A DNA stretch of 64,000 nt from Sphingomonas sp. OV641 (GCF_900109205.1 NZ_FNZB01000001.1:2046001-2110000); one strand, 5' to 3'. Positions 53,129 through 62,466 are shown, counted from the first letter of the stretch. Translations and numbers: made by a program. Notes: a model not told the origin generated them from the letters alone.

Positions 53129-53392
53129 TCAATATTTGGTCATGTCGATCATGTCCGGCGTGATCCAGCCGTAGATGTAATTGGCGTAGAACAGCACGAA
53201 CAACACCGTGGCGACGATCGTCACCCGCAGCGCGACCTTGCCGGGGGCGAAGTCGTGCGGCGCGCTGTCTGCCTGGCCGGCGACCCGCTCCGTCCCTGCC
53301 TCCTCGCTGGTGCGCACCCCGAAGGGGAGCACCAGGAAGACGGAAAAGGTCCAAAAGAGGATGTAGATCGCCAGCGCGGACGTCCACCTCAT
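53129..53392 (-). CDS. DUF1467 family membrane protein
   Basis: The 87-residue protein has two membrane helices: ALAIYILFWTFSVFLVLPFG with VRTSEEAG after it, and VTIVATVLFVLFYANYIYGW. This is the DUF1467 pattern, a small alphaproteobacterial family of unknown function that often lies after the ribonuclease J gene. It begins 6 nt after the rnj stop and is probably the last gene of the same operon. The 237 bp beyond it (52892-53128) contain no gene. Confidence 0.88.
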   Translation of the reverse strand: MRWTSALAIYILFWTFSVFLVLPFGVRTSEEAGTERVAGQADSAPHDFAPGKVALRVTIVATVLFVLFYANYIYGWITPDMIDMTKY

Positions 53393-53398
53393 GGCGCG

Positions 53399-55036
53399 TC
53401 AGACCTCCAGCAGCAGAACGTCGACGATCGGCTTCTTGCCGGTCCAGCGGGTGGCGCAGCGGCGCACCGCGAGGCGCACCTCCTCACGCAGCCGATCACG
53501 GTCGCGCGATCCGCCCTGCACCACTTCCGCCGCGGCGTCCTCCGCCTCGGCGATGAAGGCGGCGCGCTCTTCCTCCACGGGGATGCCCTGCAGCCGGATC
53601 TGCGGCGCACCAGCCAGCCGACCGCGATTGGTGACCGCAACGGCCACGGAGACCTGGCCGTGAAGACCGATCCGACGCCGCTCGTTGATGGTCGCCCCAT
53701 CGGCGGGCAGGATCACGTCACCATCCAGCACCAGCCGCCCGACCGGCGCATGACCGATCTTTTCCGGCGCGCCGGGCGCGAGCCGCACCAGATCCCCATC
53801 CGTCTGCACGATCGTCTGCGGGATACCGCGCGACAGGCCGAAGCGGGCCTGCTCCATCAGGTGGCGCATCTCGCCATGAACCGGGACCAGCACGCGCGGG
53901 CGCAGCCAGCCATAGATCTGGGCGAGCTCCGGCCGCCCCGGATGGCCCGACACATGGACGTGTGCCTGCTTCTCCGTGATCATCTCAACGCCGCGGCCAG
54001 CCAGGATGTTCTGGATGCGGCCAATCGCCACCTCGTTGCCCGGGATCTGCTTGGAGGAGAAGATCACGGTATCGCCGGCATCCAGCTTGATCGGGTGCGA
54101 GCCCTCGGCAACGCGCGACAGGGCCGCGCGGGCCTCGCCCTGACCGCCGGTCGCCACCACCAGCACCTGATTGCGCGGCAGCCGCATCGCCTCATCCGGC
54201 GTGATCGTGTTCGGAAAGTTCTTCAGATAGCCGCAGGCGCGCGCGACCTTGATGATGCGATCCAGCGAGCGGCCGGCAACGCACAAGGCGCGGCCGGTCT
54301 CTTCCGCGACTTCGCCGAGCGTCTGCAGGCGCGCCGCATTGGAGGCGAAGGTGGTGACGAGCACGCGCCCGCGCGCCTTGGCGACGGCATCGGCCAGGCC
54401 GACCCGGACCTCGCTTTCGGAGCCCGATGGCTCGGCATTGAACACGTTGGTCGAATCGCACACCAGCACGTCGACGCCAGTGTCGCCGATCGCCGTCAGT
54501 TCGGCAGCGGTGGCAGGCGTGCCGATGACCGGCGCGGCATCAAGCTTCCAGTCGCCGGTGTGGAACACACGGCCAGCCGGCGTGTCGATGATCAGCGCGT
54601 TCGCTTCCGGAATGGAGTGCGACATGGGCACGAACTGGAAGTCGAACGGGCCGACCTTGAAGCGCTCGCCCGGCATGATGACGCGCAGGTCGATCCGGTC
54701 GGCAATCCGCTCCTCTTCCAGCTTGTGGCGGATGAGGCCGGCGGTGAACGGCGTGGCATAGAGCGGCACGCCGAGATCGTCGGCAAGATAGGGCAGCGCG
54801 CCGATATGATCCTCATGCCCGTGGGTGAGGACGATACCGCCAAGCTCCTCCAGCCGATCCTCGATAAAAGCCAGATCCGGCAGGACCAGATCGATGCCGG
54901 GATATTGATGGTCGGCGAAGGTGACGCCGCAATCCACCATCACCCAACGGCCCCGGCAGCCATAGAGGTTCACGTTCATCCCGATCTCGCCGGAGCCGCC
55001 AAGGGCGCAGAAGAGAAGTTCGTCTTTCTTGGAAAT
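53399..55036 (-). CDS. rnj: Ribonuclease J, apparently initiated at ATT
   Basis: Ribonuclease J is a metallo-beta-lactamase/beta-CASP nuclease with endo- and 5'-exonuclease activity in mRNA and rRNA processing. The zinc motif is THGHEDHIGALPYL, followed by MSHSIPEANALII, FHTGDWKLD, the beta-CASP part (ATGGQGEARAALSRVAEGSH) and HVSGHPGRPELAQ. The first ATG in frame (54979) would cut off the conserved first strand ELLFCALGGSGEIG. An ATT at 55036 restores it and has AAGGA 8 nt upstream; no ATG, GTG or TTG is available there. The product would have 545 residues, a normal length. Confidence 0.93.
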   Translation of the reverse strand: MSKKDELLFCALGGSGEIGMNVNLYGCRGRWVMVDCGVTFADHQYPGIDLVLPDLAFIEDRLEELGGIVLTHGHEDHIGALPYLADDLGVPLYATPFTAGLIRHKLEEERIADRIDLRVIMPGERFKVGPFDFQFVPMSHSIPEANALIIDTPAGRVFHTGDWKLDAAPVIGTPATAAELTAIGDTGVDVLVCDSTNVFNAEPSGSESEVRVGLADAVAKARGRVLVTTFASNAARLQTLGEVAEETGRALCVAGRSLDRIIKVARACGYLKNFPNTITPDEAMRLPRNQVLVVATGGQGEARAALSRVAEGSHPIKLDAGDTVIFSSKQIPGNEVAIGRIQNILAGRGVEMITEKQAHVHVSGHPGRPELAQIYGWLRPRVLVPVHGEMRHLMEQARFGLSRGIPQTIVQTDGDLVRLAPGAPEKIGHAPVGRLVLDGDVILPADGATINERRRIGLHGQVSVAVAVTNRGRLAGAPQIRLQGIPVEEERAAFIAEAEDAAAEVVQGGSRDRDRLREEVRLAVRRCATRWTGKKPIVDVLLLEV

Positions 55037-55049
55037 CGTAGTTGTCCTT
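55034..55049 (-). promoter_or_regulatory. Ribosome-binding site and ATT start codon of rnj
   Basis: AAGGA (55049-55045) stands 8 nt ahead of ATT (55036-55034). The codons from ATT on encode ISKKDELLFCALGGSGEIG, which joins without a break to the well-conserved MNVNLYG. A stop codon is not the issue: the frame is open further upstream but has no usual start near the Shine-Dalgarno. Confidence 0.6.
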
Positions 55050-55147
55050 AGTCGTCGCCGCCGACGCGAGACGGCGGGGAAGGCGCAGATGCGCCCTGAT
55101 GTTCATGGCTTCAGTGTCTGGGGGAAGCCCCTGCCCCAATCTCTTGC

Positions 55148-55252
55148 GTCATCCCGGACTTGATCCGGGATCCATCCCTCCACGAGCGCTGTGGGCTCAA
55201 GCAGAGCGAAACGCTCGCGGCGCCTTGGATCCCGGCGCCAGGCCGGGATGAC
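55148..55252. repeat. Pair of GTCATCCCGG-type hairpins between coaX and rnj
   Basis: Two hairpins (55148-55174 and 55227-55252) are each self-complementary (ATCCCGG and CCGGGAT arms) and are also inverted relative to one another. They occupy most of the gap between coaX and rnj and belong to a repeat class seen also at 62040-62132. Confidence 0.7.
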
Positions 55253-55273
55253 GTTGGTTCTTCAACCGAAATC

Positions 55274-56074
55274 TCACCGACCGATATGGGCGCGTTCCCA
55301 CATGATCGCCAGCCCCTGGATCGTGAGATCCGGCTCGATCGCGTCGAACACGTCGGTATGCTGCTCGAACAGGGTTGCGAGGCCGCCGGTGGCGACAACC
55401 TTCGCCGGGCGGCCGATTTCCGCCTTCATCCGCGAGACCAGCCCTTCGATCATCGCGATATAGCCCCAATAGATGCCGATGTTCATCTGATCGACGGTGT
55501 TGCGGCCGATCACGCCGACATTCGCCTTGGGCGCCTCGATCGCGATGCGCGGCAGCTTGGCGGCGGCGTTCACCAGCGCATCCAGCGACAGGTTGATGCC
55601 GGGCGCGATGATCCCGCCCTTGTAGGCGCCGTTGAAGTCGGACACGTCAAGCGTGGTCGCGGTGCCGAAATCGATCACGATCAGGTCGCCGGCGTGAATG
55701 GCATGGGCAGCGATGGTGTTGACCGCGCGATCGGCGCCGAGGTTCTGCGGCTCGTCCACGTCGAGCGCGACGCCCCATTCGACGGGCGGGCGACCGGCGA
55801 TCAGCGCCTCATGCCCGAAATACTTGCTGGAGAGCACTTCGAGGTTGTGCAGCGCGCGCGGCACGACGGTGGAGATGATCACGCCCTCCACATCGCTGCG
55901 CTGATACCCCTCCAGCGTCAGCAACTGGCTGAGCCACACGGCATATTCGTCGGCGGTGCGGCGCGCATCCGTGGCGATGCGCCAGCGGGTCTTGATCTCG
56001 CGCCCGCCTTCCTTGCCCATGGCCACCAGCGCAAAGACGACGTTCGTGTTCCCCGCATCAATCGCGAGCAGCAT
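55274..56074 (-). CDS. coaX: Type III pantothenate kinase CoaX
   Basis: CoaX phosphorylates pantothenate, the first step of coenzyme A synthesis, and does not respond to CoA feedback. The 266-residue protein starts [20 protein letters not shown] and has the other ASKHA-fold motifs: [30 protein letters not shown] and [20 protein letters not shown]. The ATG at 56074 follows GAGGGG. It begins 11 nt after the birA stop and is followed by rnj, the usual order in sphingomonads. Confidence 0.97.
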   Translation of the reverse strand: MLLAIDAGNTNVVFALVAMGKEGGREIKTRWRIATDARRTADEYAVWLSQLLTLEGYQRSDVEGVIISTVVPRALHNLEVLSSKYFGHEALIAGRPPVEWGVALDVDEPQNLGADRAVNTIAAHAIHAGDLIVIDFGTATTLDVSDFNGAYKGGIIAPGINLSLDALVNAAAKLPRIAIEAPKANVGVIGRNTVDQMNIGIYWGYIAMIEGLVSRMKAEIGRPAKVVATGGLATLFEQHTDVFDAIEPDLTIQGLAIMWERAHIGR

Positions 56075-56085
56075 TGACCCCTCCC

Positions 56086-56835
56086 TCATACCAGGAACAC
56101 ATCGCCGGCATGGATGACATGCACATGCCCATCCGCCAAGCGCAGCCGTAGCGCGCCGTCCGCCGCAAGGCCATCATAAGCGCCGGTGATCGTGCTGCCG
56201 TCGGCCAGATTGGCATTGAGCCGCGTCCCGAGCGCATGGGCCTGCGCCTGCCAGCGGGCAACGACGGGCGCGAGCCCCTCCGTGCGCCAGATCCACAGCC
56301 AGCGGGCGAACTCCACCGTCAAATGCTCGTACAGCTCGGCCGCCGAGTGGATCCAGAGGCGGCCGGCGAGGCTGGCCGTCTTGCGCCCCTCGATCGAAGG
56401 ATGGGTGGTGAGATTGACCCCGAAGCCCGCGACGATCGCATCGCCGGTGCGTTCCAGCAGGATGCCGGCGAGCTTGGCGCCGTCCAGCAGCAGATCATTG
56501 GGCCATTTGATCGTCACCGCCGGACAGCCCAGCGCGGTGACGGTTTCGGCCAGCGCGACCGCGCAGACCAGCGCGAGCGAGGCCGGAGATGGATCCTCCG
56601 GACGGACCCGCACCAGCGTGCTGGCGTAGAGATTGCCGGGTGGGGAGCGCCAGTCGCGCCCCTGGCGGCCCCGCCCCGCCGTCTGCCGTTCGGCCCGCAG
56701 CCAGGTGCCTTCTTCCTCACCCTGCGTGGCTAGGGCGAGGAGATCGGCGTTGGTGGAGCCGGTTTCGGCGACCGTCAGGATGCGCGTCAGGGCGGCGGCC
56801 CTCAGAACAGGGCTTGCGCCGCCGCCATCGTCCAT
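56086..56835 (-). CDS. birA: Biotin-[acetyl-CoA-carboxylase] ligase BirA, without HTH domain
   Basis: BirA attaches biotin to the carboxyl carrier protein. The 249-residue protein has [20 protein letters not shown], the biotinyl-adenylate loop [17 protein letters not shown] and [19 protein letters not shown]. It lacks the N-terminal repressor helix-turn-helix of the enteric form, so it is a ligase only. Its ATG lies inside the 3' end of nuoN (34-nt overlap), so it is translated together with the complex I genes. Confidence 0.95.
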   Translation of the reverse strand: MDDGGGASPVLRAAALTRILTVAETGSTNADLLALATQGEEEGTWLRAERQTAGRGRQGRDWRSPPGNLYASTLVRVRPEDPSPASLALVCAVALAETVTALGCPAVTIKWPNDLLLDGAKLAGILLERTGDAIVAGFGVNLTTHPSIEGRKTASLAGRLWIHSAAELYEHLTVEFARWLWIWRTEGLAPVVARWQAQAHALGTRLNANLADGSTITGAYDGLAADGALRLRLADGHVHVIHAGDVFLV

Positions 56836-58262
56836 CCGCCGAGCAGCGGAATGGCGAGATATCCGAGCGGCGACACCGCGACGGCAGCCACGGCGATCAG
56901 CCCGCCTTCGAGCTTGTCGCCCTCACCAAAGGTGCCGGTCGGCTCGTCGAAGTACATCGTCTTCACGACGCGCAGGTAATAATAGGCACCGATCACACTG
57001 GCCGCGATGCCGACCACGGCGAGCGGGAAGAGGCCGGCACGGACCGCCGCATCGAACACCGCGAACTTCGCCCAGAAGCCGAACAGCGGCGGGATGCCCG
57101 CAAGGCTGAACATGAAGATCGCCAGCGCCGCCGCGAGGCCGGGGCGCGTGCGCGACAGCCCGGCCAGCGCGCTGATCGTCTCCACCGGCGTGCCGTGCGC
57201 ATCGCGCATCTGGAGCACGACCAGGAACGAGCCGAGCGTCATGACGACATAGATCGCCATATAGGTCAGCACCGCGGCGATCCCTTCGGGCGTGCCGGCG
57301 GCAAGGCCGATCAGCGCGAAGCCGACGTTGTTGATCGACGAATAGGCCAGCAGGCGCTTGATGTTCGACTGCCCGATCGCAGCGACCGCGCCGAAGATGA
57401 TCGAGGCGAGCGCCGCGAAGATCACGATCTGGCGCCACTGCACCTCCGCCGGGCCCATCGCCTCGATCGCGACGCGGGCGGCGAGGCCCATGGCGGCGAC
57501 CTTCGGCGCGGAGGCGAAGAAGGCGGTGACCGGCGTCGGCGCGCCTTCGTAGACGTCGGGCGTCCACATGTGGAACGGCACGGCGCTGATCTTGAAGGCG
57601 ATGCCGGCGAACACGAAGACGAGGCCAAACATCAGGCCGATCGACTTCGCCTCCCCGCTCAGCGGCGCCGCGGCATAGGCGCCGGCGACCTCGTAGAACA
57701 TGGTCGAGCCGGTGAAGCCATAAACGAGGCTGATGCCGTAGAGCAGGATGCCGCTGGCGAGCGCACCAAGCACGAAATACTTGAGCCCCGCCTCGGCCGA
57801 GCGCTGATCCTGCCGCATGAAGCTGGCGAGAACGTAAGCGGCAAGGCTCTGCAGCTCGAGGCCGACGTACAGCGTCAGCAGGTCCCCGGCGGATACCATG
57901 ATGCCCATACCGATGGCGGAGAGCAGGATCAGCACCGGATATTCCGGGCGCAGATCGTCCCCTGCGGTGCGCGCGAAGAAGGTCGGCGCCAGCAGGATGG
58001 CGACCGCGGCGGCGACGTAGATCAGCACCTTGGAGAAGCCCGCAAAGGCGTCGGCGCGGTACATGCCGTCAAAGGCGGACAGGCCGCTGGTGGCCGGGCC
58101 GATCAGCGCCAGGCAGGCGCCGGCGAGGACCGCGACGGCGGCCCAGGAGACCGCGCGGGTCGAGGACGGCCCGCCCCAGGCGGCGACCAGCATCAGCGCC
58201 AGCGCACCCAGCGCCAGCACGATTTCGGGAAGGGTCATCGCGACCTGCGATGCGTAGTCCAT
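56802..58262 (-). CDS. nuoN: NADH-quinone oxidoreductase subunit N
   Basis: NuoN is one of the three antiporter-like proton-pumping subunits of complex I. The 486-residue protein has about 14 membrane helices and the family's central region (KIYGFTGSTMFYEVAG-like VYGFTGSTMFYEV, KISAVPFHMWTPDVYEGAPT with its conserved Lys, LLAYSSINNVGFALIGLAAG). Its ATG shares a base with the nuoM stop. It is the last nuo gene of the array and overlaps birA. Confidence 0.97.
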   Translation of the reverse strand: MDYASQVAMTLPEIVLALGALALMLVAAWGGPSSTRAVSWAAVAVLAGACLALIGPATSGLSAFDGMYRADAFAGFSKVLIYVAAAVAILLAPTFFARTAGDDLRPEYPVLILLSAIGMGIMVSAGDLLTLYVGLELQSLAAYVLASFMRQDQRSAEAGLKYFVLGALASGILLYGISLVYGFTGSTMFYEVAGAYAAAPLSGEAKSIGLMFGLVFVFAGIAFKISAVPFHMWTPDVYEGAPTPVTAFFASAPKVAAMGLAARVAIEAMGPAEVQWRQIVIFAALASIIFGAVAAIGQSNIKRLLAYSSINNVGFALIGLAAGTPEGIAAVLTYMAIYVVMTLGSFLVVLQMRDAHGTPVETISALAGLSRTRPGLAAALAIFMFSLAGIPPLFGFWAKFAVFDAAVRAGLFPLAVVGIAASVIGAYYYLRVVKTMYFDEPTGTFGEGDKLEGGLIAVAAVAVSPLGYLAIPLLGGWTMAAAQALF

Positions 58263-59821
58263 CAGTGCGCCTCCCCATGGGCGTCAGTATTGGGCGCGGA
58301 ATGTCCCTCGGCGTGGGCGGCGGGCACGATCCCGGTGCCGGGCGTCGGGCGCGAGTCCCCGGCCGGCTGGGCACGCTCGATCCGGGCGAGCAGCCGCTCG
58401 GTATCGGCGCGCATCGGCGCGATGAAGCTTTCCGGATAGACACCCATCCACATCACCACCGCCGCGATCGGCGCCAGCAGCCAGAGTTCACGGCTCGACA
58501 GATCGGGCATGGCGCGAACCTCGTCCGACTTAATCTCACCCCACACCACCCTGCGGTACAAATACAGCATGTACGCCGCGCCGAGGATGATGCCGGTCGT
58601 GCACAGCAGCGCGATGGTGGTCGACACCTGGTACGTGCCCATCAGCGCCAGAAGCTCACCCGGGAAATTGCTGGTGCCCGGCAGGCCGATCGAGGCCATG
58701 GTGAACAAGAGGAACAGGATAGCGTAGCGCGGCATGTTGTTCGCAAGGCCGCCGTAGCGGGCGATCTCACGGGTGTGCAGGCGATCGTAGATCACGCCGA
58801 CGCACAGGAACAGCGCGCCCGAGACGAGGCCATGGCCGAGCATCACCAGCATCGCGCCCTCGATGCCCTGCGCGTTGAAGGCGAACAGGCCGATGGTCAC
58901 GATCGCCATGTGCGCGACGGACGAATAAGCGATCAGCTTCTTCATGTCCGACTGCACCAGCGCGACGAGGCTGGTGTAGATCACCGCCACCGCGCTGAGG
59001 CCGAACACCAGCCACACCAGCGACGACGAGGCTTCCGGGAACATCGGCAGGCTGAAGCGCAGGAAGCCGTAGCCGCCGAGCTTCAGCAGCACGCCCGCCA
59101 GGATCACCGACCCCGCGGTCGGCGCCTGCACGTGCGCGTCGGGCAGCCAGGTGTGGACCGGCCACATCGGCATCTTCACCGCGAAGGAGGCGAAGAAGGC
59201 GAGCCACAGCCAGGTCTGCACGTCGGCCGGGAAGTCATAGTTCATCAGCGCCGGGATCGACGTCGTGTCCGCCGTGATGCTCATGTAGAGCATCGCGATG
59301 AACATCAGCAGCGAGCCGAGCAGCGTGTACAGGAAGAACTTGTACGATGCGTAGATGCGGTTCGCCCCGCCCCAGATGCCGATGATCAGGAACATCGGAA
59401 TGAGGCCGGCTTCGAAGAAGATGTAGAACAGGAAGATGTCCTGCGCCGCGAAGGTGCCGATCATCAGCACCTCGGTGAGCAGGAACGCCGCCATATATTC
59501 CGGCACGCGCTTCTCGATCGCCTGCCACGACGCGCCAATGCAGATCGGCATCAGGAAGACGCTGAGCGCGATCAGCAGCAGGGCGTAGCCGTCGATGCCC
59601 AGCGCCCAGGCGAAGCGGCCAAACACGGGCGCATATTCGACGAACTGCCACTGGGCGCCGCCCACGTCGAAGCTGAGCCACAGGATCACGCCGAGCGCGA
59701 GATCGGCCAGCGTTGCGGCGAGCGCGAGCCAGCGGGCGCTGCTTGCGGACAGGAAGAGGCAGGCGACCGCGGCAATGGCCGGGATCGCGAGCATCACGGA
59801 AAGGATCGGGAAGGATGTCAC
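58262..59821 (-). CDS. nuoM: NADH-quinone oxidoreductase subunit M
   Basis: NuoM is an antiporter-like subunit of the complex I membrane arm. The 519-residue protein has about 14 helices. Conserved parts are FLTEVLMIGTFAAQDIFLFY followed by IFFEAGLIPMFLIIGIWGG (with the key Glu), FAVKMPMWPVHTWLPDAHVQ and KLIAYSSVAHMAIVTIGLFA. The C-terminal tail is His/Asp-containing (AHAEGHSAPNTDAHGEAH). A 103-bp gap with an inverted repeat separates it from nuoL, unlike the tight spacing elsewhere in the array. Confidence 0.97.
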   Translation of the reverse strand: MTSFPILSVMLAIPAIAAVACLFLSASSARWLALAATLADLALGVILWLSFDVGGAQWQFVEYAPVFGRFAWALGIDGYALLLIALSVFLMPICIGASWQAIEKRVPEYMAAFLLTEVLMIGTFAAQDIFLFYIFFEAGLIPMFLIIGIWGGANRIYASYKFFLYTLLGSLLMFIAMLYMSITADTTSIPALMNYDFPADVQTWLWLAFFASFAVKMPMWPVHTWLPDAHVQAPTAGSVILAGVLLKLGGYGFLRFSLPMFPEASSSLVWLVFGLSAVAVIYTSLVALVQSDMKKLIAYSSVAHMAIVTIGLFAFNAQGIEGAMLVMLGHGLVSGALFLCVGVIYDRLHTREIARYGGLANNMPRYAILFLLFTMASIGLPGTSNFPGELLALMGTYQVSTTIALLCTTGIILGAAYMLYLYRRVVWGEIKSDEVRAMPDLSSRELWLLAPIAAVVMWMGVYPESFIAPMRADTERLLARIERAQPAGDSRPTPGTGIVPAAHAEGHSAPNTDAHGEAH

Positions 59822-59831
59822 GACTTAACGT

Positions 59832-59907
59832 CCGTTCGCCCTGAGCTTGTCGACAGGCAGGAAGCCTGCGGATGAAACACGGGCTTCGACATGCTCAGCC
59901 CGAACGG
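59832..59907. repeat. Inverted-repeat element between nuoL and nuoM
   Basis: The left arm (59832-59856) contains CGCCCTGAGCTTGTCGACAG and the right arm (59878-59907) contains GGCTTCGACATGCTCAGCCC. It is the same family as the copies in the flagellar operon, here inside the complex I operon. Confidence 0.75.
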
Positions 59908-59924
59908 TGTGGAGATGGCGCCGG

Positions 59925-62021
59925 TCATCCTGCGATGACCCAGGTGGCCGCGGCGGTGAGGCCGATCAGCATCACGAACGCATAGGTATAGACATAGCCC
60001 GTCTGGATCCGCCCGGCGACGCGGCTGGACAGCGCCACCACCCAGGCCGAGCCGTTCGGCCCGAAGCGGTCGATCGTGCCCTCGTCACCCTTGTGCCACA
60101 GCAAACGACCGATCGCGAAGGCGGGGCGGACGAAGAGCAGATGATAGAGCTCATCGAAATACCATTTGTGCGCCACGAAATCGTACAGGACGTCGAACGT
60201 CGTGGTGAAGCGCTTGGGCAAGTCGGTGCGCCAGATGTAGGCCATCCAGGCCCCCACCAGGCCGATGATCATCACGATCGTCGCGGCGAGCTTCACCAGC
60301 AGCGGAACTGCATGCATTTCGTGCATCAGATGTTCGTTGAAGAACAGGCTGCCGCGCCAGAACGTCTCGCCCGCCTCCGGCTCGATGAACCAGTGATGGA
60401 AGACGAAGCCCGCGAACACCGCGCCCAGCGACAGCACGATCAGCGGGATCAGCATCACGGCCGGGCTTTCGTGCGGGTGGTAACCCGCCGTGCCGGTCGG
60501 CACTTCATCCGCATCAGCGCCATGGGCGTGCGGCGAATGGCCGGCATCCTCATGCGCCATCCCGCCATGCGCCTCTGCGGCATGATCGTCCGCGTCATGC
60601 ACGGGATCATGATGATGCGCATCATGAACGGCGTGCTGGATATGCTCCGACCCGGCCCAGCGCGGCTTGCCCCAGAAGGTGAGGAACATCAGGCGCCAGG
60701 AATAGAAGCTGGTCAGCAGTGCCGCGAAGGTACCGACCCAGAAGGCGCCCTGCCCGCGGCCCGATGCCCAGGCCACTTCAAGGATCGCGTCCTTGGAATG
60801 ATAGCCGGCGAAACCGCCAACGCCATAGATGCCGACACCCGTGATCGCCAGCGTGCCGAGCAGCATCGCCCAGAAGGTGATCGGGATATGCTTCCGAAGG
60901 CCGCCGTAGAAGCGCATGTCCTGCTCGTGGTGCATCGCATGAATGACCGAACCGGCACCCAGGAACAGCAATGCCTTGAAGAAGGCGTGCGTGAATAGGT
61001 GGAACATCGCCGCGCCATAGGCGCCGACGCCGGCGGCGAAGAACATGTAGCCGAGCTGCGAACAGGTCGAATAAGCGATCACGCGCTTGATGTCGGTCTG
61101 CGTCGTGCCGATCGTCGCGGCGAACAGGCAGGTCGCGGCACCGATGCCGGTGACGACCATCAGCGCGGTCTGCGACGTTTCGAACATCGGCGACAGACGG
61201 CACACCATGAAGACGCCCGCGGTGACCATGGTCGCCGCGTGGATCAGCGCCGACACCGGGGTCGGGCCCTCCATCGCATCCGGCAGCCAGGTGTGCAGGC
61301 CGAGCTGCGCCGACTTGCCCATCGCGCCGACGAACAGGAGCAGGCACAGCACCGTCATCGTATCGAAGCGGTAGCCGAGGAAGCCAATGGTCGAGCCGGC
61401 CATGCCGGGCGCCGCTTCTAGGATCGCGGGGATCGAGACGGTATCGAACACCAGATAGGTGCCGAAGATCCCGAGCATGAACCCAAGGTCACCGACGCGG
61501 TTGACGACGAACGCCTTGATCGCGGCGGCCTGCGCGCTCGGCTTCTTGAACCAGAAGCCGATCAGCAGGTAGCTCGCGAGACCGACGCCTTCCCATCCGA
61601 AGAACATCTGGATGAGGTTGTCGGCCGTCACCAGCATCAGCATCGCGAAGGTGAACAGCGACAGATAGGCGAAGAAGCGCGGCTGATCAGGGTCCTCGCT
61701 CATATAGCCCCAGCTATAGAGGTGAACGAGTGCCGAGACGCTGGTGATCACCACCAGCATGACGGCGGTCAGCGCATCCACGCGCAGCGACCAGGATGCG
61801 TCGAACGTGCCCGAGGTGAGGAAGTGCAGCACCGGCGTGACGCTTGCTTCGAGGCCGCCGGTCATGAAGCCGATGAAGATCGGCCATGACAGGGCGCACG
61901 ACACGAACAGCGCACCGGTGGTGATGCCCTTGGCGACGGTGCCGGGGATCGACTTGTTGGCGAAGCCGGCGACGATCGCTGCCAGCAGCGGCAGGAAAAC
62001 GATGAGAAGAATGGAGTTCAC
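59925..62021 (-). CDS. nuoL: NADH-quinone oxidoreductase subunit L, with His/Asp-rich loop
   Basis: NuoL is the distal antiporter-like subunit of complex I with the long lateral helix. The 698-residue protein has the family core: FFGWEGVGLASYLLIGFWFK with the conserved Glu, LGLHTWLPDAMEGPTPVSAL and KRVIAYSTCSQLGYMFFAAG. Residues about 458-507 form a loop very rich in His, Asp and Ala (HAVHDAHHHDPVHDADDHAA is part of it), which could bind metal. The length is normal to slightly long. Gaps of 103 bp to nuoM and 130 bp to nuoK hold repeats. Confidence 0.97.
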   Translation of the reverse strand: MNSILLIVFLPLLAAIVAGFANKSIPGTVAKGITTGALFVSCALSWPIFIGFMTGGLEASVTPVLHFLTSGTFDASWSLRVDALTAVMLVVITSVSALVHLYSWGYMSEDPDQPRFFAYLSLFTFAMLMLVTADNLIQMFFGWEGVGLASYLLIGFWFKKPSAQAAAIKAFVVNRVGDLGFMLGIFGTYLVFDTVSIPAILEAAPGMAGSTIGFLGYRFDTMTVLCLLLFVGAMGKSAQLGLHTWLPDAMEGPTPVSALIHAATMVTAGVFMVCRLSPMFETSQTALMVVTGIGAATCLFAATIGTTQTDIKRVIAYSTCSQLGYMFFAAGVGAYGAAMFHLFTHAFFKALLFLGAGSVIHAMHHEQDMRFYGGLRKHIPITFWAMLLGTLAITGVGIYGVGGFAGYHSKDAILEVAWASGRGQGAFWVGTFAALLTSFYSWRLMFLTFWGKPRWAGSEHIQHAVHDAHHHDPVHDADDHAAEAHGGMAHEDAGHSPHAHGADADEVPTGTAGYHPHESPAVMLIPLIVLSLGAVFAGFVFHHWFIEPEAGETFWRGSLFFNEHLMHEMHAVPLLVKLAATIVMIIGLVGAWMAYIWRTDLPKRFTTTFDVLYDFVAHKWYFDELYHLLFVRPAFAIGRLLWHKGDEGTIDRFGPNGSAWVVALSSRVAGRIQTGYVYTYAFVMLIGLTAAATWVIAG

Positions 62022-62039
62022 TTCGCCTCACCCACCATC

Positions 62040-62132
62040 GTCATTCCCGCGAAGGCGGGAATCCATACGCGCAACGTCGCGGCTCCTTCGACACGGTAGA
62101 GGTTATGGATCCCCGCCTGCGCGGGGATGACG
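62040..62132. repeat. Pair of GTCAT-type hairpins between nuoK and nuoL
   Basis: The first hairpin (62040-62065) has arms ATTCCCGC and GCGGGAAT; the second (62106-62132) has ATCCCCGC and GCGGGGAT. They are inverted relative to one another, as in the pair at 55148-55252. Confidence 0.7.
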
Positions 62133-62151
62133 GTCGCGAAAGGCACCGGCA

Positions 62152-62466
62152 TCACCCCTTCATCCGGCTGGGATCGTCAACCGAGATCGAGCCCCGGCCG
62201 CGGAAGAAGATGACGAGGATCGCAAGCCCGATCGCCGCCTCGCCGGCGGCGACGGTCAGCACGAACATCGCGAACACCTGGCCGACGAGATCGTTCAGCG
62301 CCGCGCTGAACGCGACGAGATTGATGTTCACCGCGAGCAGGATCAGCTCGATCGCCATCAGGATGACGATGATGTTCTTCCGGTTGAGGAAGATGCCGAG
62401 CACGCCCATCGTGAACAGCAGCGCCGCCACGACGAGATAGTGGATGAGCCCGATCGACCCGTTCAC
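62152..62466 (-). CDS. nuoK: NADH-quinone oxidoreductase subunit K
   Basis: NuoK is a three-helix subunit of the complex I membrane arm. The 104-residue protein has [20 protein letters not shown], the conserved Glu helix [20 protein letters not shown] and [20 protein letters not shown] with the second conserved Glu. A GTG start overlaps the nuoJ stop by 4 nt. Confidence 0.97.
   Translation of the reverse strand: MNGSIGLIHYLVVAALLFTMGVLGIFLNRKNIIVILMAIELILLAVNINLVAFSAALNDLVGQVFAMFVLTVAAGEAAIGLAILVIFFRGRGSISVDDPSRMKG

Noticed and set aside
53121..53387. An 88-codon frame overlapping the DUF1467 gene on the same strand.
   Set aside because: Different frame, Arg/Gly-rich product without membrane helices; the DUF1467 frame has the family pattern.
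53255..55051. A 598-codon plus-strand frame opposite rnj.
   Set aside because: Its product is Arg/His/Asp-rich without domain features, while the minus strand encodes an unmistakable RNase J.
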